Below, in pieces: positions 9,934-19,504 of a stretch of DNA of 64,000 bases. The notes below the pieces were generated by a model. It did not search any database. It was not told the DNA's origin and saw only the letters and a list, made by a program, of their open reading frames with translations. The position numbers were made by a program, and so were the translations under genes. The stretch comes from an uncultured Sulfitobacter sp. (GTDB lineage Bacteria; Pseudomonadota; Alphaproteobacteria; Rhodobacterales; Rhodobacteraceae): contig CALFWM010000029.1 in assembly GCA_937928635.1 (NCBI GenBank), forward strand, positions 20,705 to 84,704, written 5' to 3'. Every line of letters starts with the position of its first letter. Within the stretch, counting starts at the first letter, position 1.

Positions 9934-11055
9934 CTAGTGTTCAATCGAAACGGTCGAATCGATGCCGTGCTCGCGCAACAACGCGTGGTTCTGCGCGATG
10001 CGCAGATCGGCGGCCACCATCTCCGCGCACATTTCCTGGGCTGTAATCTCCGGCACCCACCCCAGCTTTTCTTTTGCCAATGCGGGATCACCCAAGAGGG
10101 TTTCAACCTCCGCCGGGCGGAAATAACGCGGATCAACCCGCATCACCACATCGCCCTGTTTCAGCGCCGGGGCATTGTTCCCGATGACGCTTGCAACAAC
10201 TGCCATTTCGTCAACGCCCTCACCCCTGAACTCCAGCGTGATGCCCAGTTCTGCGGCGGACCAGACCAGGAACTCGCGCACGGAATGCTGCACGCCGGTG
10301 GCAATGACCAAATCCTCTGCCGTCTCTTGTTGCAGCATCATCCACTGCATGCGCACGTAATCCTTGGCGTGGCCCCAATCACGCAGCGCGTCGATGTTGC
10401 CCATGTAAAGACACCCCTCTAAACCATAGGCCAGATTGGCCAGCCCCCGGGTGATTTTGCGGGTCACAAAGGTCTCACCCCGACGGGGGCTTTCGTGGTT
10501 AAACAGGATACCGTTGCAGGCATACATCCCGTAGGCCTCGCGATAATTCACCGTAATCCAATAGGCATAGAGTTTTGCAACCGCATAGGGCGAACGCGGG
10601 TGAAACGGCGTTGTCTCGCGCTGCGGCACTTCCTGCACCAACCCGTAAAGCTCCGATGTTGAGGCCTGATAAAACCGCGTTTTCTTTTCCATCCCCAGAA
10701 ACCGGATCGCCTCCAGCAGGCGCAGCGTGCCCATCGCATCCACATCTGCGGTATATTCGGGGGCCTCAAAACTCACGGCAACATGGGATTGCGCGCCAAG
10801 GTTATAAACCTCGTCGGGCTTTACCTCCCGCAAAATGCGGGTCAGGTTTGATGTGTCTGACAGATCGCCATAATGCAGCGTAAACCGCGCATCATCCAAA
10901 TGCGGATCCTGATAAATGTGATCAACCCGCCCGGTGTTAAACAGCGACGCCCGCCGCTTGATGCCATGCACCTCATAGCCTTTTTCGAGCAGAAACTCCG
11001 AAAGGTACGATCCATCTTGTCCGGTCACACCGGTGATTAGGGCGCGTTTTGTCAT
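9934..11055 (-). CDS. gmd: GDP-mannose 4,6-dehydratase
   Basis: A 373-residue enzyme of normal length that makes GDP-4-keto-6-deoxymannose from GDP-mannose. [20 protein letters not shown] and [13 protein letters not shown] are diagnostic of Gmd. [11 protein letters not shown] supplies the catalytic Thr/Ser and Glu, and [14 protein letters not shown] the Tyr-x-x-x-Lys. It is the first gene of the gmd-fcl operon. The 179 bases upstream, shared with the end of iorB, hold no other gene. Confidence 0.97.
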   Translation of the reverse strand: MTKRALITGVTGQDGSYLSEFLLEKGYEVHGIKRRASLFNTGRVDHIYQDPHLDDARFTLHYGDLSDTSNLTRILREVKPDEVYNLGAQSHVAVSFEAPEYTADVDAMGTLRLLEAIRFLGMEKKTRFYQASTSELYGLVQEVPQRETTPFHPRSPYAVAKLYAYWITVNYREAYGMYACNGILFNHESPRRGETFVTRKITRGLANLAYGLEGCLYMGNIDALRDWGHAKDYVRMQWMMLQQETAEDLVIATGVQHSVREFLVWSAAELGITLEFRGEGVDEMAVVASVIGNNAPALKQGDVVMRVDPRYFRPAEVETLLGDPALAKEKLGWVPEITAQEMCAEMVAADLRIAQNHALLREHGIDSTVSIEH

Positions 11056-11234
11056 AATGTCCTACTTTTTAATAAACCGTGTCTCTGACAGGTGCCCAGA
11101 ATTGCACACCCTCTTGGTCCATCAACACGTCTTGTTTCAATCTCTGACGTTTCTACAACTCTTGGATAACGTTGGAAAACAATTTCGTCTTCCCCAACGA
11201 GATCTTGCCACGTGACGATCGTTTTTTGGCGCTG

Positions 11235-12767
11235 TTAGACAAAACTGCGCACAGTCTCGATTGCACCGCTCAGCGCCTTCCCTTCGGGGTCTTGCAACGC
11301 GGCCTCACGCAGGCGTGCCATCCATTCGGCCGCATCCTCACGGCCCGTCAGCAGGTCAGCCGCCTCCATCACCCGGTCAAATTTGCCAAGGCCGCGCGCG
11401 TGGGTATCAGAATACCCTTTGATCAGCCGCCGGTTTTTGAACAACTCAACCGCCAGCGCATAATCCTGATCCCGCATCGCCAGACAGCGCGCCAGCCAGA
11501 CCTCCAGATGCGCGGCCTCCACTGCATGGCGCCGTGTACGCAATCGGTATCCTTTCAGGCCGCCCAGCACATACAACATCAAAAACGCCCGAAGCGTATC
11601 CGTGCGCAGCCGCCGCCCCCTGCCAAACAGCTTTGCCAGCAGGGCCATCCGCCTGGGGCTCGCCTCCCACTTTACCCCCATGGCAGCAGGCATCAGGCCC
11701 GCAACCTCTTCCGCCCGGGGGTGAAAGAACTCTGTCAGCTGAACCAACTGCGCATCCTCTGCCCCCATCTCCCTGCGGATACGATCCAGTCGCGGCGCGC
11801 GGGTCTTGAGGTCCGCAACCTTGATAATATCATCATAGGCCATCGCATTGGCGATGTATTTGGCCGCCGCAATGCTCAGCGCCCAGCCCTGATCTGCACC
11901 ATCCACGCCAATCGCCCGGTTGAGATGATCAAGGTAAAGGTTGCCATATGCGGCATCCTGAAAATCAACCACTTTGCGCAGACCGGCCAGGGCCATATCC
12001 TGCACCGGATCGGGCATCGCCTGCACCCAGGCTTTTAACCCGTCCCACTGGCGCATCCGGTCTTCCGGGCCGATGATCTCTGGCGCCACTGGCACACCCT
12101 GTTTCTGCGTCTGCTCCTCACCGTCCTGTGCAGCGGAATATCCAGCGTCAAACGCCCGCAAGGATGCCTCAACCCCCTTGCCACTCGCGCGGATTGCTTC
12201 CTCAAATGCGACACGTGGAAACGGCAACACCCCGGCCCCGGCCAAGGCCCCGAACAGGGACGCGGAAATGACCGAACCCTGTGCCACGGCGAGCTGGTCC
12301 ATATCGGCCAATATCAGTCTCTGTGCCGCAATTTCTGCGGCGGCGCGTACCTCTGCGGCATCTGCGATCCCGTCGCCGGGAATGGTCTTTTCACTAACCG
12401 CCAATTGCCGATGGGTGGACCCGATCAATGTTGTGCGATCCGGCGTCACAAACCCGCGCATGATGCTGCGGCCTACCTCCATCATCTCGGCGGCGATCAT
12501 CACGTCCACATCCCCGCCTGACGGGGCAAGCGCAAAGACCGGTTGCTGATCAGAACCTGGTGCCATTTCGATGTAATAAATCGTCGCTCCGGTGCGCTGT
12601 GACACACCCGCCACCGACGTCGCCTGCACGTCATATCCTTGTGCACGCGCAACGCTTTCAATCCACGCGGTCAGCACGCCACCGCCCTGCCCGCCAACCG
12701 CCAGAATAGCGAGCTTGAATATCCCGTTCACCGCAGTGCTTTCTTGTTGCGGGGCCTGCATGTTCAT
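11235..12767 (-). CDS. iorB: Indolepyruvate ferredoxin oxidoreductase beta subunit with C-terminal extension
   Basis: I place the start at 12767, where ATGA overlaps the TGA of iorA; the open frame itself begins upstream at 12821. This gives 510 residues. The N-terminal 190 or so form the gamma-type pyruvate oxidoreductase domain (LAILAVGGQGGGVLTAWIES). The remaining roughly 300 residues are the long helical extension (DUF6537-like) found in the proteobacterial IorB form. With IorA it oxidatively decarboxylates aryl pyruvates such as indolepyruvate to aryl-acetyl-CoA, passing electrons to a ferredoxin. It is the last gene of the five-gene minus-strand operon beginning at the cyclase. Confidence 0.92.
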   Translation of the reverse strand: MNMQAPQQESTAVNGIFKLAILAVGGQGGGVLTAWIESVARAQGYDVQATSVAGVSQRTGATIYYIEMAPGSDQQPVFALAPSGGDVDVMIAAEMMEVGRSIMRGFVTPDRTTLIGSTHRQLAVSEKTIPGDGIADAAEVRAAAEIAAQRLILADMDQLAVAQGSVISASLFGALAGAGVLPFPRVAFEEAIRASGKGVEASLRAFDAGYSAAQDGEEQTQKQGVPVAPEIIGPEDRMRQWDGLKAWVQAMPDPVQDMALAGLRKVVDFQDAAYGNLYLDHLNRAIGVDGADQGWALSIAAAKYIANAMAYDDIIKVADLKTRAPRLDRIRREMGAEDAQLVQLTEFFHPRAEEVAGLMPAAMGVKWEASPRRMALLAKLFGRGRRLRTDTLRAFLMLYVLGGLKGYRLRTRRHAVEAAHLEVWLARCLAMRDQDYALAVELFKNRRLIKGYSDTHARGLGKFDRVMEAADLLTGREDAAEWMARLREAALQDPEGKALSGAIETVRSFV

Positions 12768-14914
12768 GTCGGCGCATCCTCCAGCCGCAACCGGCGCACG
12801 TCCCGGCGCGTCTGTAACCATGTCCGCACGCGGCTGCGCACGCCAGCGCGCCAGCGCTCAAGCCCACCCGGATTATGCACCACATCGGCACGATAGAACG
12901 AGGGGCACAGCGCGGCGGCATCCGCCACCTCACCGCAGTTGCCACAGCCAACGCAGGTTTGATCAATATGCGCAATCGGGTCATCACGCAGCGGATCCTC
13001 CAGCCGTTTCAGCGACAAAGACGGGCAACCCGACAACCGAATGCACGCGTGATCCCCCGTGCACACATCTGCATCGACCCCAAAGCGCGGCACATCCACG
13101 CGCCGCCCGTCCCTGATCGCTTTCTGGCGCAACGGCTTCTCCCGCCGCTGCTTATTCAGCATACACTCGGATGAGGCGACAATGACCTTCGGGCCCTGAA
13201 ACTCCGTTGTTAGAGCCTCTTTTACCGTGTCGCGTACCTTTGCGACATCGTACGAGTGATCAATGGTTTTGATCCATTTCACGCCCACACCCTTCAGCGC
13301 GGCCTGAATGGGATTGCCCGTGGCTTTGGTCTCATTCACCACCCTTGAGGACAGCAAATCCTGCCCCCCCGTCGCCGCAGAATAGTAATTATCGACAATC
13401 ACCACCACATTATCTGACTTGTTGTAGACCATGTTGCCAATGGAGCTGCTGAGCCCATTGTGCCAAAATCCCCCGTCCCCCAGCATGGCAATCGCGCGGC
13501 GCTCACCGCCACCATCAAATGCACCATTCGCGGCGGGCCCAAGACCATAACCCATGGTCGATCCACCAATCTCAAACGGCGGCAGGGACCCAAACAGGTG
13601 ACAGCCGATGTCGCCAGAAATCTGGTGTTTACCCAATTCCTCCTCAACCAGTTTCATCCCCGCAAAAATGGGCCGTTCCGGGCAGCCGGTGCAAAATCCC
13701 GGCGGGCGGGTTGGCACGGTTTTGGAGAGATCGGGAATGGCTGGCATTTCACGGTTTGGCGCACGCACCTGCCCCGGCAACATATCTGGCGCGGCTTGTT
13801 TCAGAAACGCGGTCACGCCATCCAACATCACCTGACCGGTATATTCTCCGGCCATCGGCAGCACATCTTTGCCGTACAATTTGATCTTGGATTGCGCCTT
13901 GTACAGGAACGATCCCAGGTGCTGTTCGATATGCTCTGGCTGGCCTTCCTCCACCACAAGAATGTGGTCCTTGCCTGTGCAGAACCCTGCGAATTCGTCT
14001 CTAACAAGGGGATATGTGACATTAAGCACATAAAGCGGCACCTCGGTCTTGCCAAAAATATCCGCCAGCCCCAGCCGTTGCAGCGCGCGGATCACGCCGT
14101 TGTACATGCCTCCCTGCACCACAATCCCGAGCTTGGCCGTGTCAGGGCCCATAACCTCATTCAATCCGTTCTCGATGATGAACTTCTCTGCGGCGGGCCA
14201 GCGCTCCGCAATCTTTTGCTGTTCATGCACATATGACCACGGCGGCAGAACCACGCGTTTGAAATCGGACTGCGGCGCGGCAATGGCCTGTTTCATCGCC
14301 AGCGGCGGCGGCAGGTTATCCTTGGTCGCAAAACTGCCCGTCACGTGGCACGACCTGATCCGCACCATCAACATCACCGGCGTATTGCTTGCCTCACTCA
14401 ACTCAAACCCGTCTTTCACCGCCTTGGTGATCGAGGGCAGATTGGGGCGCGGGTCGAGCATCCAGAACTGGCTTTTCATCGCAAACCCATGGGAGCGTTC
14501 CTGCATGATGGAGGAGCCTTCACCGTAATCCTCCCCGACGATAATAAGCGCGCCGCCGTTCACGCCGCTTGAGCACAGGTTCGCCAACGCATCCGACGCC
14601 ACATTGACCCCAACCGGCCCCTTGAACGTCACCGCGCCCCGGATCGGGTAATGCACGGAAGCCGCCAGCATCGCTGCCGCTGCGGCCTCGCTTGCATTGG
14701 CCTCAAACCGCACACCCAGTTCCGTCAGCAGTTCCTCTGCATCCGCAAGAACATCCATAAGGTGGGAAATCGGCGCGCCCTGATAACCGCCCACATAGCC
14801 AACGCCGTTTTCCAGCAGTGCCTTGGTAATCGCCAGAATGCCCTCACCGGTAAACACATCCCCCTGCCCTTTGCGCAGGTGTTCAACTTCGGCTTTAAAC
14901 GATCTCTCTGCCAT
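12764..14914 (-). CDS. iorA: Indolepyruvate ferredoxin oxidoreductase alpha subunit
   Basis: A 716-residue subunit with the pyruvate:ferredoxin oxidoreductase architecture. The N-terminal domain begins with GEGILAITKALLENGVGYVG. A central TPP-binding domain has GDGGFWHNGLSSSIGN and VDNYYSAATGGQ. A C-terminal ferredoxin-like domain has Cys clusters CTGDHAC and CVGCGNC, followed by a later CP, for 4Fe-4S centres. It binds TPP and CoA and works with IorB in the cytoplasm on 2-oxo acids from aromatic amino acids. It follows marR by nine bases and overlaps iorB by four. Confidence 0.95.
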   Translation of the reverse strand: MAERSFKAEVEHLRKGQGDVFTGEGILAITKALLENGVGYVGGYQGAPISHLMDVLADAEELLTELGVRFEANASEAAAAAMLAASVHYPIRGAVTFKGPVGVNVASDALANLCSSGVNGGALIIVGEDYGEGSSIMQERSHGFAMKSQFWMLDPRPNLPSITKAVKDGFELSEASNTPVMLMVRIRSCHVTGSFATKDNLPPPLAMKQAIAAPQSDFKRVVLPPWSYVHEQQKIAERWPAAEKFIIENGLNEVMGPDTAKLGIVVQGGMYNGVIRALQRLGLADIFGKTEVPLYVLNVTYPLVRDEFAGFCTGKDHILVVEEGQPEHIEQHLGSFLYKAQSKIKLYGKDVLPMAGEYTGQVMLDGVTAFLKQAAPDMLPGQVRAPNREMPAIPDLSKTVPTRPPGFCTGCPERPIFAGMKLVEEELGKHQISGDIGCHLFGSLPPFEIGGSTMGYGLGPAANGAFDGGGERRAIAMLGDGGFWHNGLSSSIGNMVYNKSDNVVVIVDNYYSAATGGQDLLSSRVVNETKATGNPIQAALKGVGVKWIKTIDHSYDVAKVRDTVKEALTTEFQGPKVIVASSECMLNKQRREKPLRQKAIRDGRRVDVPRFGVDADVCTGDHACIRLSGCPSLSLKRLEDPLRDDPIAHIDQTCVGCGNCGEVADAAALCPSFYRADVVHNPGGLERWRAGVRSRVRTWLQTRRDVRRLRLEDAPT

Positions 14915-14923
14915 AGTGATCTC

Positions 14924-15385
14924 CTAGAAATCGTGTTTGCGGATGTTGCCCAACATGGTTTTCAATGTCGCAACAAAGGCCTTTTGCGCGGCGTCATCCA
15001 CGCCCTTGAACATCGCCTCATAGGCATCAGCCATATGCGGCCAAAGCCGTTCATAAACATCGCGCCCCGGGTTCGTCAGAAAAACGCGGATTGCGCGGCT
15101 GTCTGCGGCGTCCGTCTCCCGTCGGATCAACCCATCCTTATGAAGCGCCTCTAACGCACGACTTAGGGTCGATTGCTGAACCACAGCATAGACTGCCAAT
15201 TCGCGGATCAGGATGCCGTCAATCACGGAGAGCACCGCCAATGACCGCATCTGCGGCGTGGTCAGACCCAGCGCCGCCATCTCATCCTGAAGCGCCGCAT
15301 TGTAGCGCCCCATGATCCGATTCATCAGATAGGGGACGAAATTTTCTAGCCCCAATTCACCCAATTTGGTGGGCCCTGTGCTCAT
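14924..15385 (-). CDS. MarR-family transcriptional regulator
   Basis: A 153-residue winged-helix regulator. The DNA-binding core is visible as LTTPQMRSLAVLSVIDGILI, then a recognition region VQQSTLSRALEALHKDGLIR, then the wing with RRETDAADSRAIRVFLT. Its ATG overlaps the TGA of the upstream FAD oxidoreductase (15382-15385). It therefore sits inside the operon it most likely controls, between the oxidoreductase and iorA. An aromatic or acidic catabolite is the expected kind of ligand for the family; the real ligand is unknown. Confidence 0.93.
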   Translation of the reverse strand: MSTGPTKLGELGLENFVPYLMNRIMGRYNAALQDEMAALGLTTPQMRSLAVLSVIDGILIRELAVYAVVQQSTLSRALEALHKDGLIRRETDAADSRAIRVFLTNPGRDVYERLWPHMADAYEAMFKGVDDAAQKAFVATLKTMLGNIRKHDF

Positions 15386-16995
15386 CTGATGATCCCCAGC
15401 CAGCGTTTCACGCCGTCAAAACGGTCCCCTGTGGTTGGTTTGATCAGCGCGTTTGCCACGTTAAACCCGGACCCGCCGCCCAGACCGGGGCCGGGATGGG
15501 TAGAGGCACCGATGTGATACAGCCCCTTGATGGGCGTTGCATTGTTCGCCACCGCGCTACCGGGACGCCAGACAAAAAACTGATCCAGCTCGCAAGAACC
15601 GCCATAGGGATCACCCCCAACCAGATTGATGTTCATGTCCTCAAGATCCTGCGGGGAATACGCCCGCCGCGCCAGTATAAGGCTGTCGAACCCTTCGATG
15701 TGTTGCCTCAGAATACCCTCAACCCGGTCTGCAAATGCCTCGCGCAGGTCTTCCGTCCAGGTGTGGGTTGTTTCAATCTGACCGGCGGCGTCCCCTTCGA
15801 CGATAAAGGGCAGATCAGGCACCTGAATCCAAAATATCGCTTTGCCCTCAGGGCAGCGTGTCGGGTCCAGCTGATGAGGTTGACCCACACAGAGGGTCGG
15901 CGTTTCCGGCAGCAACCCACGCAGGGCCTCATTGCACGATTTAGAGACTGAATTGATGCCATCCGCCAGATGGATCAGTGCCACGTCTTCTAGCCCCTCG
16001 GCCTTCCATTTGATCGGGCCATCCAGCGCGTAATGCAGTTGGAAATTGCTACGCCCATGGCGGAACGCTTTGCGGTCCTCAGGGCGCGGATCCTCGCGCA
16101 GCAGCCCCCCATAAAGCCGCCCCGGCGCTGTCGAGGCGAGGACCGACTCCGCGTAAATCTGTTCATCGTCATCGGTAATGACGCCGTGCACCTTGCCGCC
16201 GTCCACCATGATCCGGGTCACATCAACGCCGGTGCGGATCACCCCGCCATTGGCTTCAATCAGGGACTGAAACGCCGCGGCCGCCCGCCCTGCCCCGCCT
16301 TTGACCACGGGCGCGCCCGCAGCCTCCAGCGCAAAGGCAATCACGCGGGCCATCTGCCCGCCATAGGTGCTTTCCGGTGTCAGACCCACATGCAGGCACC
16401 ATGGGGCCCACAGCGCCTGAACCGAGGCGGAGGAATAGCGGGTTTCAAGCCATCCCCGCGCAGGTTCCATCGCCTCACCAAACCATGCCTTGAGCCCGTT
16501 CAGACCCCGTTTGCGGGCCTGACCAGCCATCAGTTTTGCCATCTTGGCTGTCCACAACGGCTGTCCCAGAACCGAGAACAGGAAATCTGCATCCTGTTCA
16601 ATACTGCCCACATCCTTGCGATGCTGATCGCCATCCCCCGGCGAAAACCCGTTGAACAGAGCCACATTTGCCGCCCTATCCATACTCAGCACAACCGATG
16701 ACCCATCCGGGCGCAGCACAGCTGTGGGGTGCTTTGAGTGACAATACTCAAACCCATGTTTGGCCAGATCCGCGCCCAAAGCCTCCTGCGCGGGACCGGT
16801 CATAAACAACACAAAGGTCGCGGCCATCACATCGTGATGAAACCCCGGCAGCGTGATCTCATCGGTGCGCATACAGCCCCCGATGCGATCTTCCCGTTCA
16901 ACCACCAGAACCTTGTCACCCTTGCGCGACAGCATCGCGGCGGCCACCAACGCGTTGATGCCTGAACCGATGATCACATGGTCAAACTTGGCCAC
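15382..16995 (-). CDS. FAD-dependent oxidoreductase, phytoene desaturase-like (copy A)
   Basis: A 537-residue amine-oxidase/carotenoid-desaturase-fold flavoprotein. VIIGSGINALVAAAMLSRKG followed by VVEREDRIGG is the FAD-binding motif. The C-terminus has LYHIGASTHPGPGLGGGSGF, the conserved flavin-closing segment. No carotenoid genes lie nearby, so the phytoene name only marks the fold. It starts three bases downstream of the cyclase gene and overlaps marR by four bases. It is a diverged paralogue of the protein at 17904-19472 on the other side of the cyclase: both share a (L/V)GGD...GS...F segment and a C-GQP segment. Confidence 0.88.
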   Translation of the reverse strand: MAKFDHVIIGSGINALVAAAMLSRKGDKVLVVEREDRIGGCMRTDEITLPGFHHDVMAATFVLFMTGPAQEALGADLAKHGFEYCHSKHPTAVLRPDGSSVVLSMDRAANVALFNGFSPGDGDQHRKDVGSIEQDADFLFSVLGQPLWTAKMAKLMAGQARKRGLNGLKAWFGEAMEPARGWLETRYSSASVQALWAPWCLHVGLTPESTYGGQMARVIAFALEAAGAPVVKGGAGRAAAAFQSLIEANGGVIRTGVDVTRIMVDGGKVHGVITDDDEQIYAESVLASTAPGRLYGGLLREDPRPEDRKAFRHGRSNFQLHYALDGPIKWKAEGLEDVALIHLADGINSVSKSCNEALRGLLPETPTLCVGQPHQLDPTRCPEGKAIFWIQVPDLPFIVEGDAAGQIETTHTWTEDLREAFADRVEGILRQHIEGFDSLILARRAYSPQDLEDMNINLVGGDPYGGSCELDQFFVWRPGSAVANNATPIKGLYHIGASTHPGPGLGGGSGFNVANALIKPTTGDRFDGVKRWLGIIR

Positions 16996-16998
16996 GCT

Positions 16999-17790
16999 TT
17001 ACCCTTTGGGCACAAGCGCCAGCGCGCGAATAGGGCTGCCCGTCCCGTTCTCGATCTTGAGCGGCGCGGCAATCAGAATGGCACCCTTTGGCGGCAGCTT
17101 GGAAAGGTTCGTCAGCGACGCCAGACCAAAACAATTGTCCCTGTGCAGCAGATTGTGTGCGGGGTATGGCGGCTCCATCCCGCCAGCCTGCCCGGCGTCC
17201 GTCCCAATGCACTGCGTGCCCCAACCAACGATCTTTTTGCTGAGCAGGTATTCAATGCAATCGGGCGTCGGACCGGGCGAATGTGGCCCGGTTTCATCTG
17301 CATTCAGAAACTTTGCCTCATCATCCACGCGGGCATCCCAATCCGTGCGCATGACAACCCATTCACCTGCGCCAATCTCTCCGTGCGCTGCTTCCCAGGC
17401 TTTCACCCCGTCTGCGGTCAACAGAAAATCCTCGTTCTTGGCTGATTCTGCGGAACAATCAATGCAGTTCACCGGGGCCACCAACCGCTGCACGTCAAGG
17501 CTGTCGGTGAACCCATCGGGATAATCCTTGCCCGTGATCCAATGGTGCGGTGCATCAAAATGCGTGCCGGAATGTTCCCCCAGAACCATCCAGTTCCAGG
17601 CAAAGAACGGACCATCAGCATCATACTCAGAAATCTTGTGAATCTCGACCTTTGGCGTGGGTTTGGCAAAATCTGCGGGCAGTTGGATGATCGGCGTATT
17701 GGGTCCCAAAACGCCGGTGCAATCGACTACTTCGACCCCGCCAGAGATCAGCATCTGGCCAAGGTTATTCATCACATCTGATGCGCTCAT
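16999..17790 (-). CDS. Cyclase family protein (kynurenine formamidase-like hydrolase)
   Basis: A 263-residue metal-dependent hydrolase. HSGTHFDAPHHW near residue 75 is the HxGTHxDxPxH metal-binding signature shared by bacterial kynurenine formamidase and related cyclases. The body is longer than KynB (about 210 residues), so a different amide, lactone or ester may be the substrate. It is the first gene of the minus-strand operon with the FAD oxidoreductase, marR and iorAB. Its start lies about 110 bases from the divergent paralogous oxidoreductase. The link to aryl-pyruvate oxidation suggests an aromatic amino-acid derivative as substrate. Confidence 0.85.
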   Translation of the reverse strand: MSASDVMNNLGQMLISGGVEVVDCTGVLGPNTPIIQLPADFAKPTPKVEIHKISEYDADGPFFAWNWMVLGEHSGTHFDAPHHWITGKDYPDGFTDSLDVQRLVAPVNCIDCSAESAKNEDFLLTADGVKAWEAAHGEIGAGEWVVMRTDWDARVDDEAKFLNADETGPHSPGPTPDCIEYLLSKKIVGWGTQCIGTDAGQAGGMEPPYPAHNLLHRDNCFGLASLTNLSKLPPKGAILIAAPLKIENGTGSPIRALALVPKG

Positions 17791-17860
17791 TTCTTTCTCC
17801 CCTTAGGTGTGGGCGCGGCATTTCTCGCGCTCTGGTTGCTGCATTCAACGCTAGACAAAA

Positions 17861-17876
17861 TTACATGCGTTTGCAA
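17861..17876. promoter_or_regulatory. Candidate MarR operator in the divergent promoter region
   Basis: In the gap between the divergent cyclase and FAD oxidoreductase genes, TTACATGCGTTTGCAA matches its own reverse complement at 10 of 16 positions (TTxCAxxCGxxTGxAA). It lies in the only AT-rich part of the gap. Size and imperfect symmetry fit a MarR dimer site, and marR is in the same cluster. This is inference. Confidence 0.3.
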
Positions 17877-17903
17877 TTATCTTGTGCAGGGGGAATGCTG
17901 CAC

Positions 17904-19472
17904 ATGTCCACCGAACTGGACGCGATCATCATCGGAGCGGGGCATAACAGTCTTGCCTGCGCCTGCCATCTGGCCAAGCGCGGCTGGAAGGTCGCGGTAT
18001 ATGAACAGAACGCTGAACCGGGCGGCGCCGTAAAATCTGGGGCCTATACCAAGCCCGGCTTTACCCACGACTGGGCCGCAATGAACCTGTCGCTGTTTGC
18101 CGGCAGCGCCTTTCACACGGAGAACGCGGCGGAGTTGGCGGAGCATGGGTTGGCTTTTGCACCCACCGGCCACCCTTTTGCTACACTCTTCCCCGATGGC
18201 CGCTGGCTCGGCATCTCCAACGATGCGGCTCTAACGCAGGCGCGCGTGCGTGGTTTTTCCCAAAAAGACGGTGCCACATGGCAACAACTTACGGAGGATT
18301 TTCCCACACAGGCGGAGGCGATTTTCTCCGTTCTTGGCAGCCCGATGAACGCAAAGGCACTTGGCAAACTAGGCTGGGCCACATGGCGCAAACAGGGCGC
18401 GGGCGGCGCGTTGGACCTTGCGCGTTTTCTGATGCTCTCGCCCCGCGCCTGGCTCGATCAGACCTTTGAGTCCGAGCACGTCAAAGCCACCCTTGCCGCC
18501 TGGGGCATGCACCTTGATTTCGCACCCGACATCGCGGGCGGCGCGGTCTTTCCCTATCTGGAAGCGATGGCCGGTCAGGCCTTTGGCATGGTTCTTGGCG
18601 CGGGTGGTGCCGCCACGATGACGCACGCCATGGTCAAGATGTTCAAGGCCCATGGCGGGGAACTGCACCTGAATGCACAGGTCAGCAAAATCGAACAAGC
18701 CGCCGGACGCGCCACGGGCATCGTGCTGTCGGACGGACGTTTTGCACGCGCAGAAAAGGCGGTGATCGCCAATGTCTCGCCCACAGCACTACTAACGCTG
18801 ACAGGCGGCACCGGTGAGCCCCGGCATGAAACTGCGATGAAAGGTTTTCAACATGCGCCGGGCACCATGATGATCCATCTGGCCATGGACGCCCTGCCCA
18901 ACTGGCTGGCCCCTGAATTGCAACGCTTTGCCTATGTGCATCTGGCCCCCTCAATGGATCAAATGGCGCGCACCTATGCGCAGGCCAAGGCCGGATTGCT
19001 GCCGGATGAACCGGTAATCGTTTGTGGCCAACCCACCGTCATGGACCCCTCGCGCGCGCCCGCGGGCAAACACGTGTTGTGGCTGCAGGTGCGCATGGCG
19101 CCGGGCACCATCAAGGGCGACGCGGCAGGCAAAATCAAAGCGACGGATTGGGACGGCGCGGCAAAACCCTTTGCCAAACGCGCGCTGAACATTCTGGAAC
19201 GCTACGCCCCCGGCACAGGCGCAAAGATCATCGCCAAACACATCGTCACGCCCGACATGTTGGAGGCCGATAACCCTAACCTGATTGGCGGTGATCAGGT
19301 CTGTGGCAGCCACCATCTGCACCAGCATTTTATGAACCGTCCCGCGCGCGGATATGCCGATGGCACCACGCCCATCCGCAACCTCTATCACACCGGTGCA
19401 GCCGTTTGGCCCGGCGGCGGTACAGGCGCGGGGCCGGGCACACTGCTTGCCAGAAAACTTGCCGGAAAATAA
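17904..19472 (+). CDS. FAD-dependent oxidoreductase, phytoene desaturase-like (copy B)
   Basis: I chose the ATG at 17904 (MSTELDAIIIG), about ten bases after the purine-rich AGGGGG. The open frame begins at 17781 but that would overlap the divergent cyclase start. The 522-residue product has IIIGAGHNSLACACHLAKRG then YEQNAEPGG for FAD binding, and a C-terminal LYHTGAAVWPGGGTGAGPG flavin loop. It is the diverged paralogue of the 537-residue protein at 15382-16995. It precedes the ABC transporter by 32 bases, so uptake and oxidation of the same substrate are probably co-expressed. Confidence 0.88.
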   Translation: MSTELDAIIIGAGHNSLACACHLAKRGWKVAVYEQNAEPGGAVKSGAYTKPGFTHDWAAMNLSLFAGSAFHTENAAELAEHGLAFAPTGHPFATLFPDGRWLGISNDAALTQARVRGFSQKDGATWQQLTEDFPTQAEAIFSVLGSPMNAKALGKLGWATWRKQGAGGALDLARFLMLSPRAWLDQTFESEHVKATLAAWGMHLDFAPDIAGGAVFPYLEAMAGQAFGMVLGAGGAATMTHAMVKMFKAHGGELHLNAQVSKIEQAAGRATGIVLSDGRFARAEKAVIANVSPTALLTLTGGTGEPRHETAMKGFQHAPGTMMIHLAMDALPNWLAPELQRFAYVHLAPSMDQMARTYAQAKAGLLPDEPVIVCGQPTVMDPSRAPAGKHVLWLQVRMAPGTIKGDAAGKIKATDWDGAAKPFAKRALNILERYAPGTGAKIIAKHIVTPDMLEADNPNLIGGDQVCGSHHLHQHFMNRPARGYADGTTPIRNLYHTGAAVWPGGGTGAGPGTLLARKLAGK

Positions 19473-19504
19473 CCAAAACCAGAGACTAATAAGGGAGAAA
19501 CGCT

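Noticed and set aside
13460..14236. Plus-strand frame opposite iorA
   Set aside because: It mirrors the iorA coding sequence, has a His/Arg/Gln-rich composition typical of shadow frames, and shows no domain.
15382..19472. Carotenoid biosynthesis genes
   Set aside because: The two phytoene desaturase-like proteins have no crtB, crtE or other carotenoid gene nearby and lie in a catabolic cluster, so the name reflects the fold only.
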